From NCBI GenBank assembly GCA_030549495.1, contig JAUIRK010001041.1:1116001-1180000 (forward strand): a stretch of 64,000 bases of DNA, given 5' to 3'. Under the pieces are notes generated by a model that saw nothing but the letters and a program-made list of their open reading frames with translations, ran no database searches and had not been told where the DNA came from. This document shows, one piece after another, positions 57,057-64,000 of the stretch. Origin of the DNA: Nectonema munidae. Taxonomy: Eukaryota > Nematomorpha > Nectonematoida > Nectonematidae. How positions within the stretch are numbered: position 1 is the stretch's first letter; the number at the start of each line of letters is the position of its first letter. Position numbers and translations under genes: made by a program.

Positions 57057-57560
57057 TCGGCTATGCTAGTTTCTTTTCTAAACTCAGTTTTCACATTTAG
57101 GATTTGAAGATATTTAGTGACAATTAAATTTTCCTTTTACGCCTAGAAATTGTCTCCAAAAATGTTTTCAAATTTTAAATAAAATATATATCTATCGGTC
57201 ATCGTGGTTTCATTTCTGAATTCAGTTTTCGTTATTACTGTGTAAAAATATTTAAAAGTGTTATCTATGATATTTGTAATTTACGTAGAAAAATAATTAT
57301 CTCCAAAAATAAAATTATATATTTTATATAAAATCGACTATGCTCGTTTTACTTGACTCAGTTTTGGCCGTAATGTGTGAAAGTGCTAATCGAATCAGTG
57401 AGTTACACCTAAAAGCCTTTTTATTGATTTATACTTAAGAATCATTAAAATAATACAATTTTGTAAATTTTTATTTCTTCTCAGTTTCAATTCTTCAGAC
57501 TATGCTACTCTACTAAGCCGATTATAACAAATTTTCTCCTACTCAGCGTTACACCCAGGC
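57057..57560. repeat. Diverged tandem repeat, ~145-bp unit, 3-4 copies
   Basis: Units begin near 57057, 57197, 57344 and about 57497, each with a CGRCTATGCTxGTTT-like start followed by an ACTCAGTTTT(C/G)-like segment. The later parts share AATTGTCTCCAAAAAT-type sequence. Well diverged, so old. Confidence 0.6.
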
Positions 57561-58219
57561 GCTTTTTTCTTCATTTTAGTTTCTCTTATTTATCTTGAAA
57601 AAGAACACAGTGGTGTTCGAAAATATTTGAATTTTTCAATAAACATTGATTCGATTTTTCCGTTTTATATACAATTATATTATACTCATAATGAATCACA
57701 CAAATTGCATTCTTCTGTTATATAATTCGGTTGATATTATTTTGGGTTAAGGTACCAGCAACTAACTAACACTGGTTGGTGTCGTTTAGGCGCTTTTTGG
57801 GGTATTTTTGGTAATATTCGTGCACGTTAGTGACACCCAGGCTTGACACTCACCGATTTGGTACTAGTGCCCTGATTTCACAAATTAGCCAGAGCTAAAT
57901 AGTAACTATATAATTTAAATCTAGAGTTAGATAATTATTTTAGAATCAAATTAAGCATATTCGATTTACTGTTCATGAATAAACTAATTTTAAAATATTG
58001 AGAAAAAATATGTTTCATAAGGCAACGTTTTTTTCAAAAAATTTTCCACAGTTTTTGAAAAATTTGAGAAACGAAAATAATAACATATATGTCATGAAAA
58101 CTCAAAGCTATACATATGAAATACATTGCTCAAATAAAAGAAAATAAATATAAAAATGGACTCAAAATTTATAATAAGGCTATTGCTAACTTTTTTATAA
58201 TCAGAAAAAGTTTTTATTC
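57561..58219. other. No gene seen
   Basis: Around 57755-57880 a GC-richer patch has weakly mirrored motifs (GGTACCAGCAAC... and GGTACTAGTGCC), too imperfect to call. Confidence 0.35.
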
Positions 58220-58930
58220 CGATCTTTAGAAAGGAATAAATTGAAACACTCCATCTGAAGTAGAACGTTGCAATTAGTATACTTTTTTTTGAACTCGTTT
58301 AAAAAAGCCCAAATTTGTTGTCTTTTCCAAAATCCATTTCCAACGCCATCAAAGCAAACATCAGGTACTTCTTTACTTGTAAAAATTCTTGGTAAAAAAT
58401 AGGTTCAAGAGGTGATTTTCTATGTTCAAATTTTTTTCATAAAGAATCCAAGCTACGCATCAGCATCATAAGCAAATCGGATAAAAGGAACCCATGTTTT
58501 TAACCATTAGTTAACCGAATTGGCATTTGATAATTTGCACGATGTTTTGCTTTGTTTTGTATGCTCCCCCTATCAACGTATTATGATGAAAAAATAAGTT
58601 GCGTTGCTTTTACTCAATTATCTTTTAACAAGAACGTGACAATCTTTTGACGCAAGTTTACAGGCTAGTTAAAGCCATATTGACAACGTTGTTTTCTTAC
58701 TATTTGACAATTTTCTAATGCGACTTCTCTGATTAATCCTGTTGCTTTGAATCCTATGCTGTAAAATGTGTCCAATCAATTTAACGAACAAAATAATTGT
58801 CTATTAAGATATGTGATCATGACTATTTGATTTTAAAATGAGTTCATCCACTACGCTTTCACAAAAACCAAGATTATTGAAACGTTGACAAGATAGTCCA
58901 ATAAAAATTTATATCCCCATCAATTTTCTT
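58220..58930 (-). pseudogene. PGBD-type piggyBac relic F
   Basis: The minus strand shows, in shifting frames, LGFCESVVDELI and HDHI, then ILIDNYFV (the Asp-Asn-x-Phe second acidic site), IGFKATGLIREVALENC, and at the C-terminus DVCFDGVGNGFW followed by KYTNCNVLLQMECFN, which resembles the CxxC...CNVxLCxxCF zinc-binding tail. Order and spacing match PGBD2/3-like piggyBac transposases, a branch different from copies A-E. Many stops and frameshifts make it the oldest piggyBac in the window. No ends were found. Confidence 0.62.
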
Positions 58931-59359
58931 CCTTAAAAAAAGATAACAGTTCAATCAAATATATACTCTCAACCAGAAAAAATTGAGATTGGACAAAAAT
59001 AAACAAAGCAACATGCCCGGGGCTAGGTAAAAATTAAAGAGGTAACTAAAAAATAAAAGAAATATGAGGTTTAATTTTAACTAAAAAAATTATTAGGATG
59101 ACAAGATCTTTATATCCTACGTTTAAAATGTTTTTATTGTTTCATCAATTGAAGGGGTTGAGATGTACTAAGTTTAGAGAAATTGACAAAATAATCATAA
59201 TTTTAACTATAATTATTGATTTGAAAAATTGATGATGTTTAACATCCCCTACCTGAACATGCACCTTGACAGAAGCATGCAAACACACATACATACATTC
59301 ATACGTACACACTGCAGCTAGATTAAAATGTCCAATTATAAGGAGGGTGTGGACAAGCT
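58931..59359. other. AT-rich DNA, no gene seen
   Basis: The upstream part of relic F should extend here but is not recognisable. Confidence 0.4.
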
Positions 59360-59600
59360 CTATGATAATTTTTGCTAATGTTTTACTTTACGGTTCCGTC
59401 AATCGAAAATTTTTTCAAGCATTTATTTATTGTTGTGATGTCAATCAAACTATACATTTTCAACGTAGTTTAATTCTTTGATATATATTACTAAAGATTC
59501 TAGATCTTTTACATAAAACTAACCAATTAAATTTAAAAAAAATTTTATTGATGGAACCGTAAAGTAAAACATTACCCAATTTTTAATGCTTTCATTTATT
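59360..59600. mobile_element. Hairpin MITE
   Basis: TGTTTTACTTTACGGTTCCG at about 59380 is mirrored by GGAACCGTAAAGTAAAACA at about 59556, with AAAATTTTTT/AAAAAAAATTTT extensions on the inner side. About 125 AT-rich bases lie between the arms. The small frame at 59266-59481 overlaps the left arm and is not a gene. Confidence 0.65.
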
Positions 59601-60189
59601 TCATTAGTAGAAGGCAATAAAATTTGCTAATATTAGTGTAAATTGACAAAATTGTAAATTTGAGAAAATTTTTCATAAATAATTCACGTGGCGGCAGTAG
59701 AGTTATGGTCGATTCTGATCAGAAAAGATTCATAGAATCGTAATCTCAATCATTTTTTAAAAACCAAAAATATGAATGAAAATCAGACCTAGAGAAACAC
59801 AAAATAAGATTCTCTCAGTAACTCTATCGCTGGAAGCTTCGTTGGATACATCAGGAAAATGAGCAGATTTTTGTGAAAAACTAAACTGAGCTCCAAAGTA
59901 CCTTTCCTATCAAGTAGAAACAATGAGTAGAGAATGATTTTTCATTCCTACAGTTAAAAGTCATTATATTGATTCAGCAACATTACCAACTATATATAAT
60001 TGTTTATGTTCACTTATGTACATGTACTACAAATGTTTATATAAAATTTTAATTGAATGTTTGATGGGTAGGGAAGACAAAAATTGACCTAAAAACTTTT
60101 AAATTTTTGAAGAAAAAAAATTGACTTTTCTTTTATAACTTTTTTTGTCTGGCCTTCAAAGATATATATAGGTATAATAAAGTTTTTTT
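59601..60189. other. AT-rich DNA, no gene seen
   Basis: Nothing recognisable between the hairpin element and the C-terminus of the CGGBP1-type hAT transposase. Confidence 0.4.
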
Positions 60190-61784
60190 TTTAATTATTT
60201 AGAACTAATATAATAAAACATGAAATAGTTAATAATGTTATGTGGAGAAAAATTTCTGTCTTTAGCCAGAAGCTTTTTAAGCATTGAAAAAGATCTTTGT
60301 TGCTTAACAGTTCTGAAGCAATAAAGAAAATAAAGTTTTTCATTTTTCATTTCCAAAATATTTAAAAAGTGACTATTTTCAATCCTTTTTTAAATAATTT
60401 TTGATTTTACACTCATCTTCAGTAAAGTGAATGGAATCAAAAATTTGCTTTGCATCCTTGATACTAAAAGGCAAATATTCAATTTTTTCAATAATTTCTG
60501 TCAAATTGTAATCATTTTGCTTAATTTTTATGAGTTGTTCATGAAGTGACGAATTGTTGGGCTATGCCCCCTTGTTAGCACCAAGTGTGTTAACTGTCCA
60601 TCCAATGGGAACCTTGGAGAAGCTTCCTGCGAATCGCCAACTATATAAGGGACAGCCACGCACAAGACTTCATTCTCTCTTTCTCCTCGTTACACTCGCA
60701 CTCCCACCCATCCAACCCGAAGATGCATCGAAAAGCTCGCACAACATCGACGCTTTTCAGCCTACAGGTCCCAACAAACAAGACACAAGGAGGATGCCTC
60801 CCTACGCACACAACAGCAGTTCCTGCACCAAGCACAAAGTTGGACTCCAATATACGTGCGTCGCACGGTTGTTGTATAAACGTTGTGCCATACTTGTTTG
60901 TGCTATGCGTGTCTATGTTTGTTGTTGAAATAAAGGCCAATTGGTGTTGGAGGGAAACCAATCTCTCTAAAGTCAGCTTTTTTTATTTTTAATTGTTGCA
61001 AGTTTCATGTTACCAATGAGCTCATCTACTTCTTTATAGAAAGATTTAACTTTCATTGCACAATTATGGATTAAATGTGCGAAGCATGTAATATGAAACA
61101 AATTAGAATGCCTAATTTTCAATATTCGGCCAGCGGCTAAATTATATTTAGCAGCATAGGTTAAAAACAACAAAAAGTTCTCTTTTTTAACGTTAAACTC
61201 CCTTAAAACATCATCGACAACACAAACAATTCTTTTCGAGTCAATATTCTCTTCAAATCGTATACACTTGACAGGCCATGTTTTTTCTGGAATATCTATT
61301 GAGCCAATGAGAGCATTCACAAATCTCGCATCGCGATGAGTGCTTTCATCGAGCATTAAAAAAACTTTTTTTTCTTTCAATTTATTTTTTATTTGATAAA
61401 TCAAGTCAGCGGAAAGATCTGAAATAAGATTTCTACTAGTGGAAATCGATGGAATTGAGTATCCTAATTCTGAGAAAAACATTTTGATTGAAGGATGTGA
61501 AAGCTTGAGTAAAGGGATGTTTGCTTCTAAAAAGGATCCTATCAAATTTCGAGAAAATTTCTTATCAGCTGGTTCTAAGTAGTTTTGAATTATACTTGTG
61601 CTAGATGAAGTTGGTAAAGCAAGTTAGTGCTTTTCGACTTTCTGTGGTTTTCAATAAAAAATTTTTTTTTCATGATTGATAATCACGTTGCAAATTTTGC
61701 AGATTTAAAAATTGTAAATTCATGAGGATACTTGTTGACCAGTATCCCAATTTTAGTTGATTTAATTTTTGCAACTTTCGGCAT
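60190..61784 (-). pseudogene. CGGBP1-type hAT transposase, with inserted LTR-like segment
   Basis: On the minus strand, the likely start at 61784 reads MPKVAKIKSTKIG, followed by a zinc finger of the CKICNVIINHEKK...H type with a frameshift. The main frame, 61545-60990, has FLMLDESTHRDARFVNALIG (first catalytic region), NFLLFLTYAAKYNLAAGRIL and ITCFAHLIHNCAMKV (CxxH), ending TIKNKKS. After the insert, 60550-60380 reads HEQLIKIKQNDYNLTEIIEK and FTEDECKIKNYLKK, and near 60300 RSFSMLKKLLAKDRNF, the hAT dimerisation block. About 70 residues that the family has between TIKNK and the LIKIK block are missing at the insertion point. The family gave rise to vertebrate CGGBP1; function as a transposase is lost here. 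Confidence 0.82.
60555..60990 (+). mobile_element. Solo-LTR-like insert (LTR-retrotransposon fossil)
   Basis: A segment of ~430 bases, distinctly richer in GC than the surroundings. Its parts fit an LTR in the order U3-R-U5: a TATA box (CTATATAAGG, about 60641), a pyrimidine-rich start region downstream, and a polyadenylation signal (AATAAAGG, about 60930). A TG...CA reading gives ends at 60555 and 60975. No internal retroelement genes are present. AATTGTTG occurs at both outer edges (60552, 60991), which could be a target repeat or chance. It is younger than the hAT it interrupts. Family (Gypsy or BEL) not resolved. Confidence 0.48.
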
Positions 61785-62439
61785 GCTTAGACGTAATTGA
61801 TTATAATTGGGAGCTGTTGTTTAAAATGTATGAGTAAATTCAAAGCTTTAAATCTAAAAATGATAAAACTACAATGTTTTTTAATATCATACTTAAAGGA
61901 ATTAGGCCAACAAAGTCAGACAATATAAAAAGCAAAATAGTTTTGAATTTTTTTTTCATAAATATTGACTTTATGAAAAAAAATTAATTTTTTTGAAAAA
62001 AAATTGATTTTATTGACGTAAAAAAATTTTTAAAAATTAAAATATATGAACAAACTTGCTAAATAAAAAGATTTGAAAATTTTAAAAGATTTTTTTTCAA
62101 ATTGACTTTATTCGCCCTATTGATGAGTGATATAGAACTTTGGAACTTCTCAAAAATTATCTAATGAAGCTTCAATCAAATAAATAATGGATGAGAAAGT
62201 TGGCATCATGGTTTTAAATCTTTAATTGGGTTTTTAATCAAAATATGAATTTGATATATATGTTAAAAGAAGAGACTAGAATTGATGTAGAAATCAAACA
62301 AGTTTTCAATCTTTTGAAATACTTCCCTAAGAATTCAAATAGTTGGAAAACTACTTTGAAGATGTTTTAAGTATAAATTTTTATATATATGTATGTTTAT
62401 GTGAGTCTGTACTAGTGATGATGCGTCGTTTTATACAAT
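61785..62439. other. AT-rich DNA, no gene seen
   Basis: The terminal repeat of the hAT element should lie just beyond 61784, but none was recognised. Confidence 0.4.
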
Positions 62440-62930
62440 AGGGATGCCAAATTTAAATTCCTGGCCCGGCATCGTATTTTTTTCATACAAAATATGCCAT
62501 ATCATACTTAGTCACACATAGTATACAGGATCTGCATTTAGAGATGATGCAATATTCAAAGTGCTTGCCCTGAATCTTATTATTTTCCTACAAAATATGC
62601 CATGTCATACTTACTCACACATAGTATACAGATTCGCATTAAGAGATGAATGAAATATTCAAACTATTTTCCCTGCGTTGTATTTTTTTCATACAAAATA
62701 TACTATGTCGTACTTACTCATAAATAGTAGATCTATATTGAAAGAACCACAATTTAAATTGTGTGAGCCTGCATTCTATTTCCTTATGCTATGTCATATT
62801 TACTCACACATAGCATACAAAATATGGTGTGTCATACTTACTCACACATACTATAAAGATATGTATTGAAAGATGAAAGCACAATTGTTTGCCTTCGATC
62901 GTATTTTCTTTATATAAAATAAATTAGAGG
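62440..62930. repeat. Minisatellite, ~103-bp unit, 4-5 copies
   Basis: The unit contains TTTCATACAAAATATGCCAT, then TCATACTTACTCACACATAG and GTATACAGATCTGCATT-like sequence. Unit starts fall near 62481, 62585, 62688 and 62780, with an extra partial unit near 62810-62850. Copies differ by substitutions and short deletions. A small frame across it (62678-62869) is not a gene. Confidence 0.85.
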
Positions 62931-64000
62931 CTTTTTTTTAGCAAATCTGCAATTTTAAATCATCTTTTAAAAATGATTTGAAGGCTATGCAATGCAATCC
63001 TTGCTTGCAAAAAGGAGTCGTCCGGTCTATATATAAGTTTGAGGGTGTAATAATTGTCAATCAATTCACTGAATTTACTGATAAATGAATTTACCTTGAT
63101 GAGTTTACAATTAACCATAATCCCAAAAATACATATTGATTACTCAGAAATATAATGGCATAAAAATGTTTCTGATAAAATTTAAAATTTACTACAAAAA
63201 ATAAAGATTAAAGGATTTATTTAAAAGTGAACAAACCAAGATATGTTGTCGTCACATGATTGAATAATTAAAAGAAAATTGATTTAATGATTGTAAACAG
63301 TTTGATGGGGTAATATATAACATTTGATTTGTATACAGGAAGACGTTGTAAACATCATTGTTGGCATGGAAAGTAAGCATTGGAGGGGAATAAGAAGAGA
63401 CTATATGGTGTGTAAATATATGAGAGGAGCAATTAAGAGCGGTTGGTAGGGATTGAGGTAGATGGAAATAAGGAGGTTGAAGCATATGTAAAAAAAGAAG
63501 GGGAAAATATTATCAGACTGTTTTCGAAAGTATATTTCAAAGTCGGAGGAAAATTAAGGGTTATATATATAAATAATGTTTGAGAAATTGACTCTAGGAA
63601 AGTATATTTGCAGCAGTGAAGGGGGTTATTGTTCCATGTTGTCTATGATTTAGATTAAAAATAAATTTGATAAGGTTTTTGTTAATTGTTCAAACTTATG
63701 TTTGAAGATAAAGTTTGATTTTTAAAGTACCTTACTGTTGGAATTCTTTTAATCACATTATAAATTAATTTTTTGACCAACAAGAGTTTGTTAAAATTAT
63801 TGGGAAAATGGGAGAGTCTATATTGAGCAGCTACAGATCATGTACATATAACGCTTCTTATGTTTGCAATCAAGAGACACATAACACGCTTATAATATGA
63901 TATAAGCTTATAACTTGATTTTGTCTTTATAGTTGAGGTATTTAAAATTCTTCTTCAATATTGAAAGAAAAAACTTAGATCTATTTATCAGTTTCGAGAA
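62931..64000. other. AT-rich DNA, no gene seen
   Basis: Contains a purine-rich stretch at 63340-63510. The minus-strand frame there is Pro/Ser/His-rich low-complexity sequence. Confidence 0.45.

Noticed and set aside
60554-60992. Candidate host coding region (124- and 89-residue frames, GC-rich)
   Set aside because: Overlapping frames on both strands, TATA and AATAAA signals in LTR order, and insertion within a hAT gene argue for an LTR-like segment and not a gene.

Overview
This is a very AT-rich stretch of animal nuclear DNA with one recognisable host gene and a dense, layered collection of transposable elements. The gene has long spliced introns. The repeat mix (piggyBac, several hAT lineages, a CR1/Jockey-type LINE, tRNA-derived SINEs, pogo-like and Mutator-like miniature elements) fits an invertebrate. 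The AT richness and repeat style recall caligid copepods (sea lice), but that is inference; no marker gene here proves it. No rRNA gene, functional tRNA gene, CRISPR array or prokaryotic feature was seen.

Layout. 1-5.1 kb: an (ATG)n microsatellite, two fold-back elements and a broken hAT-like transposase gene, itself split by a 658-bp inverted-repeat element with a 9-bp target duplication. 8.2-10.0 kb: a 5'-truncated LINE on the minus strand, followed by a SINE. 10.9-13.2 kb: a piggyBac relic interrupted by a 1.5-kb hAT element (8-bp target duplication) and ending beside a 130-bp piggyBac-type MITE. 14.1-15.6 kb: a hAT element holding two copies of the same sequence. 19.7-20.8 kb: a decayed piggyBac. 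22.6-23.4 kb: an internally deleted hAT.

27.1-39.5 kb: a two-exon gene for an MDR-superfamily (zinc-type alcohol dehydrogenase/quinone reductase-like) oxidoreductase of 388 residues. Its 11.2-kb phase-1 intron holds a nested 2.8-kb hAT-type element, SINEs, a piggyBac with intact TTAA-flanked ends, and the 5' part of another piggyBac.

41.4-44.7 kb: a second piggyBac with both ends. 45-57 kb: pogo-like and hAT miniature elements, including a 671-bp hAT with a perfect 8-bp target duplication and an open reading frame ending in a hAT dimerisation domain. 57-64 kb: diverged tandem repeats, a PGBD-type piggyBac relic, a CGGBP1-type hAT transposase carrying a solo-LTR-like insert, and a ~103-bp-period minisatellite.

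Apart from the oxidoreductase, everything recognisable is mobile DNA. The main biological signals are (i) nesting that can be read from target-site duplications, (ii) a short phase-2 intron at the same site in the transposases of separate piggyBac copies, and (iii) a SINE family sharing a tRNA head and a conserved body. All boundaries and families were assigned by eye, without database searches.
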